From Mycobacterium sp. ACS1612 (lineage in GTDB: Bacteria; Actinomycetota; Actinomycetes; Mycobacteriales; Mycobacteriaceae): 64,000 nucleotides of DNA. The notes beneath the pieces were generated by a model. That model did not search any database. It was not told where the DNA came from and saw only the letters and a list, made by a program, of their open reading frames with translations. The stretch lies in contig NZ_LZHZ01000034.1 of assembly GCF_001667505.1 (NCBI RefSeq), positions 1 through 64,000 of the forward strand. Reading direction: 5' to 3'. Made by a program: the position numbers and the translations under genes. Numbering within the stretch: the stretch's first letter is position 1; every line of letters begins with the position of its first letter. Below are positions 1-8,262 of this stretch, piece by piece.

Positions 1-2
1 GG

Positions 3-3000
3 GTGGTGTTGAGTCCGCGCGAGCAGTTCGCCTATCTGCAGCGCCGTGCTGCGGTGCCCAGGGTGGGTTGGCTTCGGCGGGCGGAGTTGTCGGCGGCGGT
101 GCGAGAGGCCGGTTTTCATCGGCTCACCGACGATGAGTTCGCGGGTTTGGTGGCTGCGGTGCGGGATTGGGCGGGTAGCGGTTGGCGGGGCGTGTTCGGG
201 GATACGTTTGCATTGTTGGTGGGTCATGCGATGGGGGTTCAGGTCCACCAAGTCGGTCATCTATCCCCTCAGGCGGGTCCGGAAGGTGCTGAGCGCAGTG
301 TCACTGTGTTCTACAACGGGGACAATCATTACGACGCGTGGGCGCCAGTCCAGTGGTCCGACTCCCTCGGTGCGGTGGGGGTGGCAAACCTGGATTCGGA
401 CGAAAGCTCCGCGATTTCGAGAACCGACCCTCGGAACTCGGGTGGGACGGAGCCGTATCGGAGGCGCGAGTCGGCGAGGGTTGGACGTCATGACCATTTG
501 CGGCAACACATTTCGAATCCGCTGGACGAGGCGCTGTCGGGCGACGCCGATCAAGTGGTGCATCCAATGCCGGGGAGTTGGACATTCGGTGATCGGGGCG
601 GATCTGCTGTCGGTGCGTACGTGGGGGCGCGTGATTCGGTGACTGGACCGTCGTCGAACAATCGCGATGTTCGCGAGCGGGCCTTGGGCGCTGGGCATGG
701 GATAATCGACGAAAGTTTCTTCACTACAGCAGATGTCGACGATGGCGGACCGGGATCGGCAGACGCGGATCTCCACTCGGAAGAGCCCGCAATGCCCGGA
801 GCCTATCCGTTGGCGGCGGCGCATCGGTCAAGCGGGCAGGGCTCGGGCGATCGGGATTCATCGGCGTTGGCTTCGGTCGGTGATGTAGAGGCGCAGGAGC
901 CGACGTCGATTGCGCGGTTCCCGGGCACCCTTGCGGGGATGGCCGAGGTGGCCAAGGCGTCCCGGGAGCGTCACATCGACCTCAACGCGATCGCTGCGCT
1001 GATCAACAAGCGGCCTTTTGGGCCGCGCGCCCTGCATGCCGGCGAGCAGGTCAGTAGCCACGATGAGGTGGCCAAGGTGTTCGACGGCGACGACGTAACG
1101 ACTTTCATGCGGGCGGCGGGTTTGAGCGATCACGACATCGACGAGGTGAAGTCGACGAGCTACAAGTCTGGGGTGGTGTATCCGAGCGCTACATTGCTGG
1201 GCACTGTCTTGCAGTACGTCGTGGTTCCTGTCATCGGACTGACGCACGGGTCGACTGCCTCGTTCGGGGCCAGTGCGGGTTTCGTGGTGGTCCAGATCGG
1301 CAGTGCCGCGGCTGCCCAGCCGGCGGTGATCACCCTTTCCGAGCACCTCGCCAAGGGCAACGGCCCGTTCATTGAGGTCGATAAGGACACCATCAACTAC
1401 AAAGTGCGGTTGACCCAGGCCGCCCGGGAGGCGCAGGAGGCCAGCGAGACCTACACCCTGAGGGTTGCGGAGTTTCAGCAGCTGACCGACGGGTTGGCGG
1501 CTATGTCTCCAACCCAACTCGCGGACTATCTGGCGAGCGTATCGGCCCAGAAGCGTGAGGAGCTGCGGCAAGCCAGTACCGCAGTGACCACCGGCAGGTC
1601 GACCGTGCATGCCAAGCAGCAGCAGCTTTTTACCGTCCAGGGCGGGCTGCAGCGGCAGCAGGAGGGCGCGTTTTGGCAGATGCCGGTACGGGTCTTCAGG
1701 GCACCGATATCGACGCTGCTAGGCCTGTTCTCCGGTGTTTCATCGCAATCGGCTGCCGATACGGGGTTGCGCGCCCAGACGTTGTCGCCGCTGAATCTCT
1801 TCGGGCTCCAGGCCGGGGTCAACATGCTGCTGCAGGGCTTGGGGCATGGCGGGGCCTCATGGGACGAATACAACAAGGTCAGGTTCAAGACTCAGCTCAA
1901 CGTCATGTACGCCGATCTGTTCAACGACATCGGTCGCGACCAGTGGGGGCGTGGAGAGCCGGTCACCGCGGCCGGGATCGACGCGGGCAAGGTTCGAGGC
2001 TTGTTTTCTTCACCGCCCGAGGCCATCGGCAAGGTGGTGCGTAACTTGTACAAAACCGATGTCAAGACGCTGCCTGCCGAGCAGGGTGAAGTTCTGCAAC
2101 GCGAATTGGACCTGCTGCAAACGGGCCAGTTCGACCAGTTGGACCCCCGGGGTGCGGTCGCGCGAACCATGATCGCTGCCAGCGGCCGTTGGGGTTGGCT
2201 GCATGTGGTGGCACGCGAAGCGCTGAGCAAGTACACATGGCCTGAGTTGAAAGCTCAACTCGTACAGCGCTTCAACCAGACCTTTCATGGCGGCGTATTC
2301 GGATCAGGAGTGGCCACGTTGTTGCCCCGCGGGGTGGCCGCGCACTTCGGTGGCTCCTCTCACCTCACCACCCCTGCGATCAGTGGATTGGCCGTGGCAT
2401 CAACCGCTTTGGCCGCCGTCGGGGCTATTTCGCAGTCCAAGAGCACAGTGCAGAAAAACAACAACAAGGAGGGTGAACCCGCCTACAGCCTGAGCAGACA
2501 AATCGGGGAGGGCATGAGTGCCGGCTATCTGATGGTTGCGGAAAACCGTCAAGCCACCAGCGCTGGCCAACTAGCCGCTGCAGCCCTGATCGAACACCGA
2601 ACCACAGCCCAATACGCCCAAGACCTGGTCGACCACCTCGACAACCTCGAACAAACCATAAGACACTTCCAAGAACTCCCATACGCAATCGAAGACCTCC
2701 GCGCCGCGGGATTCCATGGCGGCCAGGCGTCACGTGACGAGGCTGCGTCGCATGTTGCAGGCCAAGCCCGTCAACGGGTTTCGAGCACACGACACGACGT
2801 TGCGGGACAGCGCCCACCGTCCGCGTCGGAACCGCCGCCGAGTCGCGACGCAGCGAAGACAACCGGCGAAAGCGATGGCCGCAGTTCGGGGGCAAAACAA
2901 CCCGACCACGGGGGTAGTCGCGAATCAACCAGTGATAGCAACCTCATTGGTGGTCCGGGGCAGCCGGACGGGGCGGGATTAGAGGCATCGTTTGGTCCAA

Positions 3001-3143
3001 GGGCGTGGATTTCGGAACTGGCGGGTGGCGTGCCGCAACGTATCGCTTTGCCCGTTGCGCGGAGCGTCGAGGCCCTGCGCGATGCGCAGGACGCGCAACT
3101 TCGGGATGAGTTCTCCCCGCGGGGACGCCGCTGGTCGCGATGA
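3..3143 (+). CDS. Very large protein with OTU-like protease end, N-terminally cut by window edge
   Basis: The reading frame is open from the first bases of the window, so the true start is probably upstream and this is the C-terminal part of a longer protein. Residues 1-115 look like the last part of an OTU-like cysteine protease domain: an amphipathic helix region, then a strand ending in NGDNHYDAW, where His109 fits the catalytic His. The Cys half of the site would lie outside the window. After a polar linker, residues ~310-900 form a second, alanine/glycine-rich region with hydrophobic stretches near 395-450. The tail (~905-1046) is low-complexity and charged. Large modular proteins of this kind are often polymorphic toxins or secreted effectors. 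The neighbouring type VII secretion genes make this a candidate cargo, which is inference. I do not recognise the long C-terminal region. Confidence 0.6.
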   Translation: MVLSPREQFAYLQRRAAVPRVGWLRRAELSAAVREAGFHRLTDDEFAGLVAAVRDWAGSGWRGVFGDTFALLVGHAMGVQVHQVGHLSPQAGPEGAERSVTVFYNGDNHYDAWAPVQWSDSLGAVGVANLDSDESSAISRTDPRNSGGTEPYRRRESARVGRHDHLRQHISNPLDEALSGDADQVVHPMPGSWTFGDRGGSAVGAYVGARDSVTGPSSNNRDVRERALGAGHGIIDESFFTTADVDDGGPGSADADLHSEEPAMPGAYPLAAAHRSSGQGSGDRDSSALASVGDVEAQEPTSIARFPGTLAGMAEVAKASRERHIDLNAIAALINKRPFGPRALHAGEQVSSHDEVAKVFDGDDVTTFMRAAGLSDHDIDEVKSTSYKSGVVYPSATLLGTVLQYVVVPVIGLTHGSTASFGASAGFVVVQIGSAAAAQPAVITLSEHLAKGNGPFIEVDKDTINYKVRLTQAAREAQEASETYTLRVAEFQQLTDGLAAMSPTQLADYLASVSAQKREELRQASTAVTTGRSTVHAKQQQLFTVQGGLQRQQEGAFWQMPVRVFRAPISTLLGLFSGVSSQSAADTGLRAQTLSPLNLFGLQAGVNMLLQGLGHGGASWDEYNKVRFKTQLNVMYADLFNDIGRDQWGRGEPVTAAGIDAGKVRGLFSSPPEAIGKVVRNLYKTDVKTLPAEQGEVLQRELDLLQTGQFDQLDPRGAVARTMIAASGRWGWLHVVAREALSKYTWPELKAQLVQRFNQTFHGGVFGSGVATLLPRGVAAHFGGSSHLTTPAISGLAVASTALAAVGAISQSKSTVQKNNNKEGEPAYSLSRQIGEGMSAGYLMVAENRQATSAGQLAAAALIEHRTTAQYAQDLVDHLDNLEQTIRHFQELPYAIEDLRAAGFHGGQASRDEAASHVAGQARQRVSSTRHDVAGQRPPSASEPPPSRDAAKTTGESDGRSSGAKQPDHGGSRESTSDSNLIGGPGQPDGAGLEASFGPRAWISELAGGVPQRIALPVARSVEALRDAQDAQLRDEFSPRGRRWSR

Positions 3144-3409
3144 CATCGCCAATTCGATTCCTCGTCGAGCGTATGACGTGAGAGCGAGACCGGCGCGTGT
3201 CTCTGCGTGAGCGGCGCCTCAAAGCGCGCCGCCCGACAGGTTCAAGAACGGGCCGCAGCCGTCCACAGACTAAGGATTTAACTTCTGCGACAGCCCAGGA
3301 CATGAATAGAAGCGAAGCGGGTCACGAGAGCTTCGGTGGTTCACCGCCACCAGAAAGGCATATCCGATGTTACGAAATCTGGATCTGGTTCAGCCGTGCC
3401 TAAAGTGAC

Positions 3410-3610
3410 CCGCTCCGGCTGTTCATCGACGACGGCTTCGTCGAGTCTGCGGGTGGCGATTACCTCGACGCCACCAACCCAGCGACGGGCCGGGTGTTCA
3501 CACAAATTCCGGATGCCTTGGCGCCGACACCGACCGGACCGGACCGCTTCGCGGATGGCCTTCGAAGGGGAGTGGGCCAACGGCGCGCGTCTGCTCCGAC
3601 GTCGAAGCCC
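3410..3610 (+). pseudogene. Decayed aldehyde dehydrogenase N-terminal fragment
   Basis: From 3410 one frame reads LFIDDGFVES, then DATNPATGRVF and QIPDAL, the classical start of an aldehyde dehydrogenase (FI-G-FV, the NPATG motif, then the I-P-A step). The match then changes frame: ADTDR appears in a second frame, and MAFEGEWANGARLLRR follows from 3556, matching the next segment of the family (AAFEGEWA... RARLLRR). The remaining ~400 residues are missing and there is no plausible start codon or RBS. It is a frameshifted, truncated relic. It occupies the right part of the otherwise gene-free gap 3144-3616; I see nothing else recognisable in that gap. Confidence 0.7.
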
Positions 3611-3616
3611 ATCGTT

Positions 3617-5380
3617 TCAGTGAGGGTCGGTTGGTGCGCGCAGCCGCGAAAATTTCTCGGATACGGCGCCGGCGAGGTCCAGAAAGGCCTGCAGTGTGGC
3701 CGGTCTAAGCAGACTGAAGTCGAAGTCGGCGCCTTCGGCGAGATGGGGCTCGAACGGAATCACGTGGATCGATCCGCACCGGGTCTCGAAGTGCTCGTAA
3801 ACCTTGTCGAGTTTCACGGTCGCCGAACTCGGGTGTGACTCGCTGAGCACCACGTGCGCTTCGCGGACCAGATCGGCGTGATCGTGCTGGTCGAGCCAGT
3901 CCAATGTGGCGGACGCGCTTCGTGCGGCATCGATCGCCGGCGAACTCACCAACACAATGGCATGCGCCAGATCCAGCACACCGGCCATCGCGGAATGCAT
4001 GATTCCGGTGCCGCAATCGGTGAGGATGACGTTGTAGTAGCTGCGGAGGATCTCCACCGTGCGTCGGTAGTCTTCTTCACCGAAGATCTCTGCCACCGCG
4101 GGATCCTGTTCACTCGCCAGCACCTCGAGCCTGCTCGTCGCCAGTCGGGTGTGATGGCGCACATCGGCGTAGCGCCTGATGCTCGGATCGCGAAGTAGGT
4201 CGCGCACGGTCGACATCGTTGACGTGTCCGCCACGCGTTCGGCGAGGGTTCCGCGGTCGGGATTGGCGTCGATCGCGATCACACGATCAGCGCGAACCAT
4301 CGCCAAAGCCGAGCCCAAACCCAGAGTGGTCGTGGTCTTTCCGACGCCGCCCTTGATGGAGAGCACCGCGATCCGGAAATCGCCTACTATAGGCTGCCGG
4401 ATCTGCTCGAGCAGGTCCTGAAAGTCACCCTCCTTGCGCGACACACCGGGATTGAGCCGCCCACCGGTGGCTCTGTGCACGAAGCGCCGCCAACCGGATT
4501 TCGGTACGTAGTGATCGCGACTGAGGATCTCGGCGTCATCGAGTGACGATGGTTCCTCAAACATCTCCGGCATAGAGAAATCATCGGGAGGCGGATAAGG
4601 CTGCGCGCCCGGCTGATGGACGGAGTGGCGACCTCCAGCGAGTGCGTCCCCGGCCTCCCGTGGACCGTATTCGGCGCCCGGTTGCGGCATACGGCGTGGT
4701 GAAAGGCCTGGCCAGCCCTGTCCCGGCGGCGGAGGCATCCACGGCGGCGGTCCCTGCCAACCGGGCGGCATGGGAGGCGGAGGCATCATCGGCGGCCAAC
4801 CTGGTTGTGGCGCTTGCCAACCAACGGGTGGCGGCTGCATCCCGGCCGGCCACCCCGGCCGTGCCGACGCCGCGGGACCGGGTGCTTGCTCGGTGCCGGC
4901 CTCTGATTCCTCACCGTCATCCCCGGAGTCGGCGTCGTTCAGTCTTTCGACAAAGTCAGGACTGGCGTGGACGGGCCGGCTCATCGAGGTGCCCGCGGAC
5001 TGCCACGGGGGCGTTGCCATGCGGCGTGTCGAACGATGCCGACCCCGGGTCTCCGATATCGCGTCATCATCACGCTGCGGCGTCTCAGGAATGATCGATT
5101 CGTCGGCTTCGGTGCCAGTGCTATCGGCAACGACCGATTCGCTGGGGTCGAGATCGACCGCCTCGAAACTCAATTCGTCGTCCGCGGCGCGCGGGTACTC
5201 GAACTCGGACTGTTCATCCGTGTGGATAGCTTCATCCGGTTCGGCCGGCGGTTCAGCGACCGGCCTGCGCGCCCGTCGCGACGCCATCTGGGCCATCAAT
5301 CGCGCCGCCCTGCTGTCGATGTCGTCAAGTTCTCGTCGCACGACTTGCGAATCTTCCTCGGGCCACTCATGTGTCGCCAC
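3617..5380 (-). CDS. EspI-like proline-rich MinD/ParA-type ATPase of the ESX locus
   Basis: 587 aa. Residues 1-170 are acidic and polar. Residues ~175-275 are very rich in Pro, Gly, Trp and Met (GWPPMMPPPP-type stretches). The last ~270 residues are a MinD/ParA-type P-loop ATPase with the deviant Walker A KGGVGKTTTT near residue 345, the switch DANPDRGTL, and DCGTGI. This Pro-rich-plus-MinD layout is typical of ESX-associated proteins such as EspI (Rv3876) and Rv3888c. In ESX-1, EspI is linked to regulation of secretion in response to ATP level; the function here is not known. It is the last gene of the minus-strand run eccC-eccD-mycP, 24 bp downstream of mycP. A shorter paralogue lies at 18217-19290. 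Confidence 0.85.
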   Translation of the reverse strand: MATHEWPEEDSQVVRRELDDIDSRAARLMAQMASRRARRPVAEPPAEPDEAIHTDEQSEFEYPRAADDELSFEAVDLDPSESVVADSTGTEADESIIPETPQRDDDAISETRGRHRSTRRMATPPWQSAGTSMSRPVHASPDFVERLNDADSGDDGEESEAGTEQAPGPAASARPGWPAGMQPPPVGWQAPQPGWPPMMPPPPMPPGWQGPPPWMPPPPGQGWPGLSPRRMPQPGAEYGPREAGDALAGGRHSVHQPGAQPYPPPDDFSMPEMFEEPSSLDDAEILSRDHYVPKSGWRRFVHRATGGRLNPGVSRKEGDFQDLLEQIRQPIVGDFRIAVLSIKGGVGKTTTTLGLGSALAMVRADRVIAIDANPDRGTLAERVADTSTMSTVRDLLRDPSIRRYADVRHHTRLATSRLEVLASEQDPAVAEIFGEEDYRRTVEILRSYYNVILTDCGTGIMHSAMAGVLDLAHAIVLVSSPAIDAARSASATLDWLDQHDHADLVREAHVVLSESHPSSATVKLDKVYEHFETRCGSIHVIPFEPHLAEGADFDFSLLRPATLQAFLDLAGAVSEKFSRLRAPTDPH

Positions 5381-5404
5381 TGTCGTACTCCTTCTCCGCC
5401 ATCA

Positions 5405-6772
5405 TCATTGAGCCGGTTTCTTGATCACCGCGACGGCGATGGCTGCCAGTGCCACACATGTACTCACTGCGACGAGCACGATATTGCGGAAGCGGGAACT
5501 GCTCGGATCCTGCCTCGGCGACCCGGAAATCGGCTGCCCCCCAGGGGGAGCGTCCATGCTGGCCGCGGGCGGTAGCTGATATGTCAACGCCGCGACCGGG
5601 TCGACGACGCCGTATCCGGTCTCCGCGTTGGGGCCTGCCTGCGGTGTGTGCGCGGTTCGCTTGATGAGGTTCATCACCTGCGCTGCCGACAGTTCCGGGA
5701 ACCGGGAGCGAACCAGGGCGACCACTCCGGAGACAAGGGGCGCGGCGAACCCCGTGCCATTGAGCGGCACCATCCCGCCCTTTCCGTCTGGGAAGGCGTT
5801 GACAAGCCCGACACCGTTGGGGTCCAGCGAGGAAACTTTCTCCCCCGGCGCGGCGACATCGACCCACGGGCCATGGAGGGAGAACTCACTGGGCCTGGCA
5901 TCGGGCGTAACAGCACCGACGGCGAGAACATAGTCGCCGAACCACGCGGGGCTGGCGATGGTGCGCGCCGTGCGCCAACCGTCTGCGAGGGGAAGGTTCG
6001 GATCGCGGACTTCATTTTGCGCGCTGCACAATCCTTCGGAGGCGAGATCGCCTGTGGCGGCGACGACGACGACATTCCTCTCGAACGCGTAACGCACGGC
6101 TTGGCCGACTGCGGCGTCATCCATACCAGCGCCGACCGCTGCGCAAGCCACGTCGGAAATGTTGATGACCGTCGCCCCCAGATCGACGGCATGCACTATC
6201 GCCAGCGCAAGCGTCTGCGTACTGCCGTAGCCAGGCGAGGTGGCGTTCGGGTCATTCTGCCGCGCACCGGTTCCCTGCGCCCCGTAGGCGCCGCTGGCCT
6301 GCCGGATCGACAGAATGGTGGCGTCGGGTGCCACTCCTGCGAACGCATCGTCGGTGCTTGGGGCCGCGGCGATGAGTCCGGCTACCAGCGTGCCGTGCGC
6401 GTCGCAGTCCACCAACCCGTTCGACGCTGACACGTAGTCGCCGCCGGGCTGAAGTCCTGGAAGCCGGGGATTCGGCATCACTCCAGTGTCGATGACCGCG
6501 ACCTTCTGCCCGGCGCCGCGCGAAAAACGCCATGCCGCCTTGTAATCGAGCAGTGTGTCGGCAATCGTCCGGTTTCTGAATTGGGTATTCGGGAACACCG
6601 TCCCCATCCCGCAAACCGCCTTCTGCTCGGTCGGTCCCGGGGGGGCTACCGGACCAGCCGGGGGTGGACCCGGGGGTACCTGGGGAGGCTCGATCGCCAC
6701 CGCGCACGCGGGCGCCATCGCCCCGCCTACGACGAGCAGCATGACGAGCAGCAGCGATACCCAGCGCGTCAC
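5405..6772 (-). CDS. mycP: Mycosin (subtilisin-like protease of type VII secretion), catalytic Ser replaced by Gly
   Basis: 455 aa. It has an N-terminal signal sequence (hydrophobic residues 5-25), a Pro-rich linker, a subtilase domain, and a C-terminal membrane helix (~430-450) followed by Lys residues. This is the layout of MycP, the periplasmic protease that caps the ESX membrane complex. The Asp (VAVIDTGV, D95) and His (DAHGTLVAG, H126) of the catalytic triad are present. The Ser motif, normally GTSFAAP, reads GTGFAAP: the codon at 5750-5752 is GGG, so residue 341 is Gly. The protein should therefore lack protease activity while keeping its fold. In other ESX systems mycosin is needed for complex stability even when its active site is mutated, so a structural role is possible. 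Its start overlaps the eccD stop by 4 bp (ATGA). Confidence 0.93.
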   Translation of the reverse strand: MTRWVSLLLVMLLVVGGAMAPACAVAIEPPQVPPGPPPAGPVAPPGPTEQKAVCGMGTVFPNTQFRNRTIADTLLDYKAAWRFSRGAGQKVAVIDTGVMPNPRLPGLQPGGDYVSASNGLVDCDAHGTLVAGLIAAAPSTDDAFAGVAPDATILSIRQASGAYGAQGTGARQNDPNATSPGYGSTQTLALAIVHAVDLGATVINISDVACAAVGAGMDDAAVGQAVRYAFERNVVVVAATGDLASEGLCSAQNEVRDPNLPLADGWRTARTIASPAWFGDYVLAVGAVTPDARPSEFSLHGPWVDVAAPGEKVSSLDPNGVGLVNAFPDGKGGMVPLNGTGFAAPLVSGVVALVRSRFPELSAAQVMNLIKRTAHTPQAGPNAETGYGVVDPVAALTYQLPPAASMDAPPGGQPISGSPRQDPSSSRFRNIVLVAVSTCVALAAIAVAVIKKPAQ

Positions 6773-8262
6773 GAGATGCCCAAACCTGCGAAAGCGCCCA
6801 CCGCCCAGAGAGCCAACGGAATCACGGCGGCCGTCGCGAGATACGTCATGTAATCAACGGCTTGCCGAGTCCGCCTGGCCAATCGCTCGGTCGGCGGCTT
6901 CACCGCGATGAAGGCGGATGCGACCGTCGAGACGAGCAGAACCGCGAACGCGACAGGCGGCATGGGCTGACGACCCGACTGAGCAACCGCACAAGTCATC
7001 ACGGTGACGGCGAAGGCGGGTACTGCCAGGGCCGCCCGCTCGACCGCCGTCGTGGCCCGTTGAGCGTAGATCCCCAGTGCTGCCGCGCAGGCCGAAGTGA
7101 ACGCCACACTCGGCCAGTCGGTTTGAGGCGACGACGTCAGGATGGTTGAAGCCCCGACAACGGCAGAGCTGGCCAGGCCGGCATAGATTCCTGCGCGAGT
7201 CAAGGTTGTCGTCCGCACGCGCTCCCAAACATTCGTCGTAACCGCAGGTGAGTCTGCAACGGCCTGTTCGGGTACGTCCTGTTCGTCTGGCAAGAAGGGG
7301 TCAGCGGACTGTCGATTGCCTCGCGGCTCGCCGACCGATGGGCCGAGACGTGCTGATCGCGTTTTCAGCATGGGCACGGCAAGGCAGCTCAGCGTGGCGA
7401 TGGCCGCGGTCGCAGCGCCGACGACGGGCGCACCCACACCGACGGCGTGCGCGGCAAGCGCCCCTGAACTGGCTGCGAAGAACAGGCCGGCACCGAGGTA
7501 GCCCCAGTGGCCAGTGCCGATCGCCCTGAACACCGCATAGCAGACACCCACCATGCCCGCGCTGCCAGCCGCCAACCCGTAACCGCCGACCCCCGACAGT
7601 CCAGCCCAGACGACACCGGAGAATATCGGGATCGAAGCCCATCCCATCGCTGCTCCGACGTCCGACCGCCCGTACGAACGGCATGCCAATGCGCCGACGC
7701 CAACCAAGGCGACGGCCACCACGACCGAGAGACCTACCAAAGCTGGACGATTCGGGCGCAGCGCCCGAGCGACCAGAAAATACACCCACATTGCGGATGC
7801 CAGGTAGACACCGGCGAAAGCCATCCATCGCGCGGCCGTAGCGTTCCAACTCGGATATCCAGTTTTGTTCAAACGGGCGGCCGCATCCACGACATCGTCG
7901 TAGAGCGTGGGCGCTGACAGGGCCCGCTCAGATGTCAGACGCAGCAGCTCACCGTCTACAATTTTCTCCTGGCGCAGGGTATTTGACAGTTGCAGGGGCG
8001 TTCGTTCCCGAAGGCGGATCAGCGACCAGACGATCCGATTGGCGTCTTTGGGGAATTCTCTCTCGGAGACAGGGGCGTCGATTGTTTCGCGAGACCGCAC
8101 CAGCCTCATCAGGTCCGGCAAGAGGAGGCCGATTGGCACATCCTGCGGCAGCGAAACGTCCACCTGGGTACGAGCGCCCAACACGGACAGGCGCACTCGA
8201 TCCGGGACAGCGGAGACTGTCCGGGAATCGTTCAGGTCGACCACTTCTCGTATGCCAGTCAT
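6769..8262 (-). CDS. eccD: EccD, multi-spanning core channel component of the ESX system (copy A)
   Basis: 497 aa. Residues ~20-115 form the cytoplasmic ubiquitin-like domain of EccD proteins, ending in a conserved-looking DGELLRL stretch. A short linker (TLYDDVVDAAARL) follows, and then about eleven hydrophobic helices from residue ~145 to the C-terminus, interrupted by a charged loop near 315-345. EccD forms the membrane vestibule of the type VII complex, with two copies per protomer in known structures. It is translationally coupled to eccC upstream (4-bp overlap at 8259-8262) and to mycP downstream (4-bp overlap). A second, divergent EccD is encoded at 12515-14005. Confidence 0.92.
   Translation of the reverse strand: MTGIREVVDLNDSRTVSAVPDRVRLSVLGARTQVDVSLPQDVPIGLLLPDLMRLVRSRETIDAPVSEREFPKDANRIVWSLIRLRERTPLQLSNTLRQEKIVDGELLRLTSERALSAPTLYDDVVDAAARLNKTGYPSWNATAARWMAFAGVYLASAMWVYFLVARALRPNRPALVGLSVVVAVALVGVGALACRSYGRSDVGAAMGWASIPIFSGVVWAGLSGVGGYGLAAGSAGMVGVCYAVFRAIGTGHWGYLGAGLFFAASSGALAAHAVGVGAPVVGAATAAIATLSCLAVPMLKTRSARLGPSVGEPRGNRQSADPFLPDEQDVPEQAVADSPAVTTNVWERVRTTTLTRAGIYAGLASSAVVGASTILTSSPQTDWPSVAFTSACAAALGIYAQRATTAVERAALAVPAFAVTVMTCAVAQSGRQPMPPVAFAVLLVSTVASAFIAVKPPTERLARRTRQAVDYMTYLATAAVIPLALWAVGAFAGLGIS

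Noticed and set aside
4640..4860. Tandem-repeat-like GC-rich segment
   Set aside because: Explained by the Pro/Gly/Trp-rich linker of the EspI-like protein; codons vary and no DNA-level repeat is evident.
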